Source: an uncultured Acidimicrobiia bacterium (lineage in GTDB: Bacteria; Actinomycetota; Acidimicrobiia; IMCC26256; CALEDW01). From it: DNA of 9,663 nucleotides. The translations under genes and the position numbers were made by a program. This document shows, one piece after another, positions 1 through 4,979 of the stretch (the first letter of the stretch is position 1; every line of letters begins with the position of its first letter). The DNA lies in the NCBI GenBank assembly GCA_937949585.1, contig CALEDW010000233.1:1-9663 (forward strand), in the 5' to 3' direction. The notes under the pieces were generated by a model that was not told where the DNA came from, did no database searches, and saw only the letters and a list, made by a program, of their open reading frames with translations.

Positions 1-386
1 CGCCGCGACGCCGCCTCGAGCGCGGCGCTGAACGCGGCGTGCAGGTCGGCGACCGGGGCGTCGGGTGGCACCAGGTCGCGGGCCCCGGCGCGCAGGGCCC
101 GTTCCAGCACCTGCACCGACGGTTCGGCGACCAGCACCACCACCACGTCGGGACGCTGGGCGTCGAACGCCTCCACGAGGCGCAACGCCTCCTCGGTATC
201 GACGGCGGGGCCGACGGCCACGACCTGCGGGTCCGAGCGGGTGAGCTCCAGCACCGCGGCGTCCGGGTCACCGCCGCCGAGGCCCTCGCGCCAGTAGCGG
301 CGGGGTGGGGTGGGGGCCCCGGCGAAGGCCTCGGTGAGCCGGGCCGCGAACGCCTCCGAGGGGGTGGCGACCACCAGGCCGGGCAT
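1..386 (-). CDS. CpaE-like Tad pilus localisation/assembly protein, N-terminal part (runs off window)
   Basis: The ATG is at 386-384 and the frame is open to the window edge, giving about 128 residues that begin MPGLVVATPSEAFAARLTEA. The visible part looks like a degenerate receiver-type alpha/beta domain: a hydrophobic strand (PQVVAVGP), a second strand (RPDVVVVLVAEPS) and a segment resembling the end of receiver domains (VLERALRAGARDLVPPDAPV). CpaE proteins of Tad loci have such an N-terminal domain followed by a MinD/ParA-like ATPase, which would lie outside the window. The start overlaps the stop of the upstream cpaB-like gene by one base (TGATG), so translational coupling is likely. CpaE proteins are thought to help place or assemble the pilus secretion machine at the inner membrane. 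The family call rests on domain style and gene order; the ATPase motifs cannot be seen. Confidence 0.72.
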   Translation of the reverse strand, partial: MPGLVVATPSEAFAARLTEAFAGAPTPPRRYWREGLGGGDPDAAVLELTRSDPQVVAVGPAVDTEEALRLVEAFDAQRPDVVVVLVAEPSVQVLERALRAGARDLVPPDAPVADLHAAFSAALEAASR

Positions 387-1108
387 CAGCGGGCCCCGGC
401 GTCGGTGGCCAGCCACACCTTGCCGGCGTTCGTGGCCGTCACGACCTTCTCGAGATCCTCACGGGTGAGGGCCAGGCTCACGAAGAACTTGCCGGTCGGG
501 GCGTTCACCACGTCACGCCCCACCTTGTCGGTGCTGCGCCCGTCGTCGTTGGTGGCGGTGTCGCCACGCTCCCCGTCGATCTGCACGGCGGTGACCAGCA
601 CCCCTTCGGCGAGCACGACGGCCTGACCCAGGTCGGCGCCGCGGGGATCGGTGAACCCGACGACCGCCACCCGGTCGCCGGGCCGGACCAGCCCGCCGAG
701 AGCCTGCTCGGGGTCGAGGGCCACGGTGGCGCCGAAGAACCCTTCGGGCACACCCCGACGGGCCCGGGTGAGCGCCGCCGAACCGTCGGCGGCGAACCGT
801 GCCGTCACGAGCTGCTCACCGGCGACGAGGTCGGTGGTGGTGACCTTCCCCTTGAGGCGGCGCAGGTCGCGCACCGCACCGTCGGCGGCGACCTTGGCCG
901 GGACGCCGGTGACCTTCACCATGTCGGTGAGGGCGGACGCCGGGGTGCCGGCCGGGACGTCGGTGGTGGTCACCAGCACCTTCACCCGCCGCTCACCGGC
1001 GACGGCCTCGTTGCGGGCGTCCTGCACGTAGGCGACGAGGCCGACGGTCCCGATCGCGGCGAGCACGACGGCGGCGACCACACCGAGGGCTCTGCGCTGG
1101 TTCGACAT
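386..1108 (-). CDS. cpaB: Flp pilus assembly protein CpaB/RcpC family (SAF domain)
   Basis: The protein has 240 residues. An N-terminal membrane anchor (about residues 8-27, VVAAVVLAAIGTVGLVAYV) is followed by a SAF-like domain (about 42-105) with the typical start KVLVTTTDVPAGTPASAL and the later step VTTTDLVAGEQLVTARF. A C-terminal RcpC-type region follows (about 122-235: GATVALDPEQALGGLVRPGD, RVAVVGF, then FVSLALTREDLEKVVTATNAG). CpaB/RcpC proteins are envelope components of the Tad apparatus, probably in the periplasm or cell wall space, and the SAF fold is suspected to contact polysaccharide. The ATG at 1108 is supported by an AAGGAG ribosome site (1114-1119). The gene follows flp on the same strand after a 186-bp gap and overlaps the cpaE-like gene by one base. 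Family membership is clear; the exact role in this organism is inferred. Confidence 0.88.
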   Translation of the reverse strand: MSNQRRALGVVAAVVLAAIGTVGLVAYVQDARNEAVAGERRVKVLVTTTDVPAGTPASALTDMVKVTGVPAKVAADGAVRDLRRLKGKVTTTDLVAGEQLVTARFAADGSAALTRARRGVPEGFFGATVALDPEQALGGLVRPGDRVAVVGFTDPRGADLGQAVVLAEGVLVTAVQIDGERGDTATNDDGRSTDKVGRDVVNAPTGKFFVSLALTREDLEKVVTATNAGKVWLATDAGAR

Positions 1109-1197
1109 GGGGGCTCCTTGGTGAGCGGGGCGGGTGCTCCGGTGGTGGGGCGCTGCGGCCGGGCGGCGGCGCCGGCAGAAAGGTCGGGCAGGTGGTT

Positions 1198-1235
1198 CGG
1201 GGCTCCCCGGAGTTCCGGGTCACCGGGGAGCCCCG
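1198..1235. other. Strong hairpin between flp and cpaB
   Basis: A perfect 13-bp inverted repeat: the arm 1198-1210 (CGGGGCTCCCCGG) pairs with 1223-1235 around a 12-nt loop. It lies in the 186-bp non-coding gap between the flp stop (1295) and the cpaB start (1108). Neither strand has a T-run after the stem, so it is not a classical rho-independent terminator. Its position fits an RNA element that protects the flp 3' end or partly ends transcription, which would give much more pilin than downstream machine proteins. I see no gene in the rest of the gap (1109-1294). Confidence 0.6.
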
Positions 1236-1294
1236 CCCGCCCGAGGTGGTCGCCGCCGCCCCGAAGGACGGTCGGCGACCGGTCCTGCCCTGGA

Positions 1295-1471
1295 TCAGAG
1301 GGCGTCGACGATGGTCTGGAACGCGGCGTTGATCTGACCGCCGAGGATGGCGACGACCGCCACGATCACCGCGGCGATCAGCGCCACGAGCATCCCGTAC
1401 TCCACCGCCGTGGCGCCGCGCTCGTCGGTGACGGCCCGGCTCTGCAGCCACTGCACAAAGGTGCTGAGCAT
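1295..1471 (-). CDS. flp: Flp-type major prepilin of the Tad pilus
   Basis: A 58-residue prepilin, typical in length for the Flp family. It has a short leader and then the prepilin peptidase motif: Gly19 followed by ATAVEY, with Glu24 at +5 and Tyr25 at +6 after the cleavage site. A hydrophobic helix (GMLVALIAAVIVAVVAILGG) and a short tail ending IVDAL follow. Cleavage by a TadV/CpaA-type peptidase would leave a 39-residue pilin. The start at 1471 was chosen because AAAGGAG (1478-1484) lies six bases upstream. The reading frame stays open further upstream, but that part is not pilin-like and lacks a ribosome site. The gene heads the cpaB-cpaE operon and has a perfect hairpin and a 17-bp dyadic motif in its leader region. 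It is the structural subunit of the pilus fibre. Confidence 0.95.
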   Translation of the reverse strand: MLSTFVQWLQSRAVTDERGATAVEYGMLVALIAAVIVAVVAILGGQINAAFQTIVDAL

Positions 1472-1477
1472 TCGGTG

Positions 1478-1484
1478 CTCCTTT
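1478..1484 (-). promoter_or_regulatory. flp ribosome binding site
   Basis: AAAGGAG on the minus strand lies six bases before the ATG at 1471. It is one of the strongest ribosome sites in the window and fixes the flp start, ruling out the longer open frame upstream. Confidence 0.85.
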
Positions 1485-1488
1485 CGTT

Positions 1489-1509
1489 GTGTCCTGACCC
1501 TCAGGACAC
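1489..1509. promoter_or_regulatory. Perfect 9-bp inverted repeat in the flp leader
   Basis: GTGTCCTGA (1489-1497) and TCAGGACAC (1501-1509) form a perfect 9-bp stem around CCC. The stem ends four bases from the flp ribosome site. It could be an mRNA-stabilising hairpin close to the ribosome site, a translation control hairpin, or a DNA operator. The sequence alone cannot decide. Confidence 0.6.
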
Positions 1510-1539
1510 CGGCATCGTCGGGGATGCGGGCGGGCCTGC

Positions 1540-1556
1540 CATCGCCAGATTTGATG
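1540..1556 (-). promoter_or_regulatory. Motif copy A upstream of flp (candidate operator/promoter element)
   Basis: On the minus strand this reads CATCAAATCTGGCGATG, a CATC-N9-GATG dyad, 68 bases before the flp ATG. It matches copies at 3480-3496 and 3594-3610 with identical length and spacing. A nearby pair of GCATC/GATGC arms (1512-1527, six-base gap) may be a second weak site. The binding protein is unknown; the response regulator encoded at 3655 is the leading candidate by proximity. Confidence 0.45.
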
Positions 1557-1640
1557 AAAGGTCCCGGGGCGTCCGGGCCGCCCCGCCGGTCGCTGCGTGC
1601 CGGGGAGCGCCGGCCCGTCACCGACGGCCCCTAGCACTTT

Positions 1641-1660
1641 CAGTGGTCGGTACACTACTG
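1641..1660 (+). promoter_or_regulatory. Candidate promoter/dyad for the histidine kinase, leaderless start
   Basis: TACACT (1651-1656) fits a -10 box (TANNNT) and is followed by seven bases before GTG at 1664, the spacing expected for a leaderless actinobacterial mRNA. No clear -35 box is seen. The -10 sits inside an imperfect 20-bp dyad, CAGTGGT-N6-ACTACTG (1641-1660), which could bind a repressor. The segment is visibly less GC-rich than its surroundings. Confidence 0.45.
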
Positions 1661-1663
1661 TTC

Positions 1664-3205
1664 GTGGCATACCGGGCCCGGTACCGGGGTCCAGACCGCC
1701 GGGGCACCACCGGCCCGGCGGCCCACCCGCTCGGCCTCCTGGCCGCCGTCGCCGGCGTCGGCGTGCTCGCCGTCGCCGGCCGAGTGTCGGGGCGTGCGGG
1801 CTGGGTCACGACGGTGGCGCTCAGCTGGGCGGCGAGCCTGTGGGTCCTGGCCGGGGCGGTCCGGGTGCTGCGGTGGCGGGTGGTCGGCGACGCCCGATCG
1901 CTGCGCCTCGGGGTGGTGTTCGTGGCCTCCGGGGCGGCCGGGGCGGCCGCCGTGTGGGGCGAGGTCGCCGGTTCGCACCCGGCGCTGCTCGACGTTGCCG
2001 GGGTGGCCGCAGCCGCAACGGCGGTGACGGCCTTGACCGCGGCGCTCGCCACCCCCGAGGTCGATTCCCGGCTGCGGCCGGCCGTCGCGGTGGGGGCGCC
2101 GGTCGCGGTGGGGCTGGTCGCCGGGGCCGTCGCCGGTGGTGTGCCGGGCCTCGCGCCGGCGGCCGTCGCGACGGCGACCGGGCTCCTGGGCGGGCTCGCC
2201 GCCGCGGCGCTCGTCGGGGGGATCAAGGCCCGGGCCGGGGCGCTGGCCTGGGCCGGGGTCGGCGTGCTCGGCGCGGCCGCCGCCGCGCTCGGCGGTCCCG
2301 GACCCCTCGTGCTGGGCGGGCTCGCCGTGCTGGGCAGCGCCCTGGGTGACCTCGCCGGTCCCTACCGGGTCCAGCGGCGCCGGACCCTGGACGTGCGGGT
2401 GGAGGCCGAGACGGCACGCACCGACCTGGCGGCCCGGCAGGCCGCCTGGGCCGAGCGCGTGCACGACGCCCGCTCGGCGTTGCTGGCGGTGCAGGGCGCC
2501 ACCCGGGCGCTCACCCGCCGGGCCGACCACCTGCGCGTCGACGAACGGGACCGGCTCGCCGCCGCCATCGACGCCGAGCTCGACCGGGTACGGGCACTGG
2601 TGGGCGGCGCCGACGACGACCGGGTCACCCCCGTGCGTCTCGCCGACGTGCTCGCGCCGGTCGTGGCGTGCCGTCAGGGGGCGGGGCAGCGCATCGAGGT
2701 GGCGGTCCCCGCCGAGCTGTCCGTGCTGGCCCGCCCGTCGGCGCTGCGGGAGGTGGTGGCCGCCCTCCTGGACAACGCGGCGCGTCACGCCGCCGGGACA
2801 CCGGTCACCGTGACCGCGGGTAGCACCGTTGCCGACGTGCGTCTCGTGGTCACCGACCGGGGCCCCGGGGTGGCCCCGCAGGCCCGGGAGGCCATCTTCG
2901 AGCGGGGGGTGACGACGCGACCAGACGTCGGCTCGGGGCTGGGGTTGCACGTGGCCCGGCGCCTGGCCCGGGCCGGGGGCGGCGACCTGTGGGTGCAGGA
3001 CGGCGACGGTGGCGGCGCCGCCTTCGTGCTCGTGCTGCCGTCGGCGTCAGGCGGCGGGGCCGCCCGCCCGGCCGCCGCCGGCCCGGCCGCCGCCTGCGAC
3101 GTCGACGGGGCAGAGGAGCTCGAGGGCCCGAACGAGAAGGCCGACCTCGCCGCACTCCAGTTCGATCACCCGGTAGCCGCTCCCGGCCGGGGTGCGCACC
3201 CGTGA
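1664..3205 (+). CDS. Membrane sensor histidine kinase
   Basis: From GTG 1664 the protein has 513 residues. Residues about 22-235 are a run of Ala/Val/Gly/Leu-rich helices (perhaps seven or eight membrane spans) without a recognised sensor domain. A dimerisation and phosphoacceptor helix follows with His267 in ERVHDARSALLAVQ. The ATPase domain shows the N box (LLDNAARHA, Asn371), the G1 box (TDRGPGVAP, 398-404) and the G2 box (GSGLGLHVA, 423-431). It ends near FVLVLPSA (about 460); the last 50 residues are low-complexity and antisense to the 3047-3445 gene, so they may be mere read-through. The kinase should autophosphorylate and pass phosphate to a regulator, most likely the one at 3655. The GTG was chosen for its leaderless -10 spacing; the open frame further upstream is antisense to flp. 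GTG 1643 is an alternative start. Confidence 0.85.
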   Translation: MAYRARYRGPDRRGTTGPAAHPLGLLAAVAGVGVLAVAGRVSGRAGWVTTVALSWAASLWVLAGAVRVLRWRVVGDARSLRLGVVFVASGAAGAAAVWGEVAGSHPALLDVAGVAAAATAVTALTAALATPEVDSRLRPAVAVGAPVAVGLVAGAVAGGVPGLAPAAVATATGLLGGLAAAALVGGIKARAGALAWAGVGVLGAAAAALGGPGPLVLGGLAVLGSALGDLAGPYRVQRRRTLDVRVEAETARTDLAARQAAWAERVHDARSALLAVQGATRALTRRADHLRVDERDRLAAAIDAELDRVRALVGGADDDRVTPVRLADVLAPVVACRQGAGQRIEVAVPAELSVLARPSALREVVAALLDNAARHAAGTPVTVTAGSTVADVRLVVTDRGPGVAPQAREAIFERGVTTRPDVGSGLGLHVARRLARAGGGDLWVQDGDGGGAAFVLVLPSASGGGAARPAAAGPAAACDVDGAEELEGPNEKADLAALQFDHPVAAPGRGAHP

Positions 3206-3445
3206 GCCGGCGGGGAGGTGCAGCTCCACGACCGGCTGGCCGTCCCCGCCGCCGGTCGCGTCGCCGGAGGCGGTGATCCGCACGTCGTGGTCGCTCCCCT
3301 CCGGCGGGTCGAGCAGCACCAGCAGGTCGGGGCGGGCGAGGCGGGTGGTGAGCACCTCGGACAGCAGCGGCGGTGCCAGGTCGACCACCACCACCCACGG
3401 GTCCCCGGCCCACGGGCGCGGCCTGCGTTCCCGGGTGCGTCGCAT
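3047..3445 (-). CDS. Hypothetical 132-aa protein between kinase and regulator
   Basis: I do not recognise this gene. It has a basic N-terminus (MRRTRERRPRP), a hydrophobic strand and helix (WVVVVDLAPPLLSEVLTTRL, residues 17-36), a further strand (DLLVLLDPPEG), an acidic Gly-rich stretch (51-70), two strand-like segments (PVVELHLPAG; YRVIELECGEVGLLV) and a Gly/Ala-rich tail. The alternation of strands and charged turns looks like a real alpha/beta protein rather than a shadow, perhaps a degenerate receiver-like fold. Motif copy B lies 34 bases before the ATG, in a 37-bp block resembling the flp upstream region. No clear ribosome site precedes the ATG. Its 3' end overlaps the kinase 3' end by 159 bp in convergent orientation, mostly through low-complexity tails on both sides. 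A later start is possible. Confidence 0.55.
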   Translation of the reverse strand: MRRTRERRPRPWAGDPWVVVVDLAPPLLSEVLTTRLARPDLLVLLDPPEGSDHDVRITASGDATGGGDGQPVVELHLPAGSRVRTPAGSGYRVIELECGEVGLLVRALELLCPVDVAGGGRAGGGRAGGPAA

Positions 3446-3479
3446 CGGGGGTAGCCGACCGCGGGTGGGGGCCCTGCCG

Positions 3480-3496
3480 CATCGCCACCATTGACG
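3480..3496 (-). promoter_or_regulatory. Motif copy B upstream of the small minus-strand gene
   Basis: On the minus strand this reads CGTCAATGGTGGCGATG, 34 bases before the ATG at 3445. It matches motif copies A and C. Plus-strand positions 3480-3516 and 1540-1576 align without gaps with 26 of 37 identical bases, including a second conserved block (GGGGCG[TC]CCGG), so the whole upstream region resembles that of flp. Confidence 0.45.
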
Positions 3497-3593
3497 AAAT
3501 CCGGTGGGGCGCCCGGCGCCGCTCGCCCGTGTTGCGCGGCGGCCACCTCGGGCGCAAGGTCGGCCCGGGACCTGCCGATGACCTCGGCGGGTT

Positions 3594-3610
3594 CATCAAT
3601 CGTGACGATG
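3594..3610 (+). promoter_or_regulatory. Motif copy C upstream of the response regulator operon
   Basis: CATCAATCGTGACGATG on the plus strand, 44 bases before the regulator ATG at 3655. Its centre is a perfect ATCGT-G-ACGAT dyad. Copies B and C point away from each other within the 209-bp non-coding gap 3446-3654, as expected for a divergent control region. No other gene or structure is evident in that gap. Confidence 0.45.
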
Positions 3611-3654
3611 CGCCCCGGCGCGACGCCGCGCACACTGCCCCCGAGGAGCCACCG

Positions 3655-4368
3655 ATGACCGAACCGACCCCGCTTCCCGTCGACGCGCCGGTGCGCGTGC
3701 TCGTGGTCGACGACCACGCGTTGCTGGCCGACGCGCTCTGCCTGGAGCTGCTCGACGCGGGGTTCGAGGCCCGGGCCGTCGGGGGACCCACCGCGGCGGC
3801 GATCCTCGCGGCGGCGAGCGAGCACGTGCCACAGGTCGTGCTGCTGGACCTCGACCTCGGGGAGGCCGTCGGGTCCGGGCGCGACCTGGTCGCCGAGCTG
3901 GCCGCCGGGGGCGCCGCCGTGGTGGTCCTCACCGGCTCCACCGACGAGCTCGCCCACGCCGCCTGCCTCGAGGCGGGCGCGGTGGGCGTGATCTCCAAGG
4001 CCGAGCCGCTGGCGCACCTGTGCGTCTGCGTGGCCGCAGCCGCCGAAGGCCAGCCGCTCACCCCGGTGACCCGCCGCGCCGAGCTGCTCGCCCGGCTCCA
4101 GACGGCCCGGGCCGACGAACGGCGCCGCACCGAGCGGTTCCGCACGCTCACGCCGCGGGAGCAGGCGGTGCTGGGTGGGCTCATGGAGGGGCGCAGCGCC
4201 GCGGAGATCGCCGCCGCGGCCTACGTGTCGCTCGCCACGGTCCGCAGCCAGATCCGCTCGATCCTCACCAAGCTCGGGGTGGGCTCGCAGCTGGAGGCGG
4301 TGTCGGCGGCGCACCGGGCCGGGTGGTGCCCGGAGGTGGAACCCGTGACGGGGAGGCGAACCGGATGA
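3655..4368 (+). CDS. Response regulator, NarL/LuxR family
   Basis: A 237-residue regulator. The receiver domain (about 13-130) shows the acidic pair Asp19-Asp20 (VLVVDDHAL), the phosphoacceptor Asp65 (VVLLDLDLG), the Thr93 switch (VVLTGS) and Lys115 (ISKAEP). After a linker, a LuxR-type helix-turn-helix spans about 163-222 (LTPREQAVLGGLMEGRSAAE, then AYVSLATVRSQIRSILTKLG). All key phosphorylation residues are present, so it should be a phosphorylation-dependent DNA-binding protein, probably the partner of the kinase at 1664. The ATG at 3655 has GAGGAG (3643-3648) six bases upstream; the frame is open for 94 more codons upstream, but they are not receiver-like. Its stop overlaps the tadE start (ATGA), so regulator and pseudopilin are made from one message. 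Motif copy C may give autoregulation. Confidence 0.92.
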   Translation: MTEPTPLPVDAPVRVLVVDDHALLADALCLELLDAGFEARAVGGPTAAAILAAASEHVPQVVLLDLDLGEAVGSGRDLVAELAAGGAAVVVLTGSTDELAHAACLEAGAVGVISKAEPLAHLCVCVAAAAEGQPLTPVTRRAELLARLQTARADERRRTERFRTLTPREQAVLGGLMEGRSAAEIAAAAYVSLATVRSQIRSILTKLGVGSQLEAVSAAHRAGWCPEVEPVTGRRTG

Positions 4369-4979
4369 CCCCGGACCCGGCCCTTCGGTGGCGGCGACGG
4401 ACCCGGCCCGGGTCGCGCACACCCCGGCGCGCCCGGGGCGAGCGGGGCGCGGTGATCGTGGAGTTCGCGCTCGTGCTGCCCCTGCTGGTGTCGCTCACGT
4501 TCGGGATCGTGGAGTTCTCCAGCGCCTACCACGCCTCCTCCACCATCGCGGATGCCACCCGGGCCGGCGGGCGGGTCGGCTCGGCGTTGGCCACCGAATC
4601 GACCTACGCGTCGCGGATCGCCGACGCCGTCGCCGCCACCCTGCAGACGCTCCCGGCCGACGAACCCCAGGAGCTGTGGATCTACAGGGCCAACGCCCAG
4701 GGCTATCCCGGCAGCGGCACCGGGTTCACCACCTGCGCCGCGAACTGCATCCGCTACCAGTGGAACCCCTCCACGCGCACCTTCGACACGTCCAGCCCCT
4801 CCGGCGGCGGCTGGGCGGCGAGCACCCATCAGGTGTGCACCCAGCCCTTCGACGAGCTGGGCGTGTACGTGCGGGCCCGCCACGCGTTCGTCACCCGGCT
4901 CTTCGGCACGATCGTCACCCTGCGGGACCACTCCGTGTTCCGCTTCGAGCCGGTTCCCAGCTCGGTCTGCTCGCCATGA
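4365..4979 (+). CDS. tadE: TadE-like pseudopilin
   Basis: A 204-residue protein with a strongly basic N-terminus (residues 8-27) and then a prepilin-like segment GAVIVEFALVLPLLVSLTFG. Glu33 is at +5 if a prepilin peptidase cuts after Gly28, as described for TadE pseudopilins. The hydrophobic helix runs to about residue 50, followed by EFSSAYHASSTIADATRAGG, typical of the TadE domain. The C-terminal exported part holds four cysteines (TTCAANCI, QVCTQ, SSVCSP) that could pair. The start is the ATG overlapping the regulator stop, with GGGAGG (4351-4356) eight bases upstream. The stop overlaps the next ATG. It probably acts as a minor pilin in Tad pilus assembly. The family is secure; its exact place in the machine is inferred. 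Confidence 0.9.
   Translation: MTPDPALRWRRRTRPGSRTPRRARGERGAVIVEFALVLPLLVSLTFGIVEFSSAYHASSTIADATRAGGRVGSALATESTYASRIADAVAATLQTLPADEPQELWIYRANAQGYPGSGTGFTTCAANCIRYQWNPSTRTFDTSSPSGGGWAASTHQVCTQPFDELGVYVRARHAFVTRLFGTIVTLRDHSVFRFEPVPSSVCSP

Noticed and set aside
1198..1235. Rho-independent terminator after flp
   Set aside because: The stem is strong but no T-run follows on either strand, so I list it as a hairpin of unknown role.
1485..1560. c-di-GMP riboswitch in the flp leader
   Set aside because: I considered it because of the nearby c-di-GMP genes, but the leader is too short and lacks the conserved paired elements of either known class.
1118..1642. Longer N-terminus for the histidine kinase in the same open frame
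   Set aside because: It would run antisense through flp and its leader, is not protein-like, and lacks a ribosome site.
1655..2950. Long minus-strand open frame opposite the histidine kinase
   Set aside because: Its product is a low-complexity Gly/Arg/Pro/His mix without domains, as expected from the opposite strand of a GC-rich gene. The plus strand has full kinase motifs.
3594..3610. Flagellar/WhiG-type sigma promoter at the three-copy motif
   Set aside because: GACGAT or GGCGAT resembles that -10 (GCCGATAA), but the TAAA box at about 15-bp spacing is missing in all three copies.
2850..4422. Two long minus-strand open frames opposite the regulator
   Set aside because: They lack domain structure, and the plus strand encodes an intact receiver and LuxR helix-turn-helix domain. 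Only the separate frame 3047-3445 looks protein-like.
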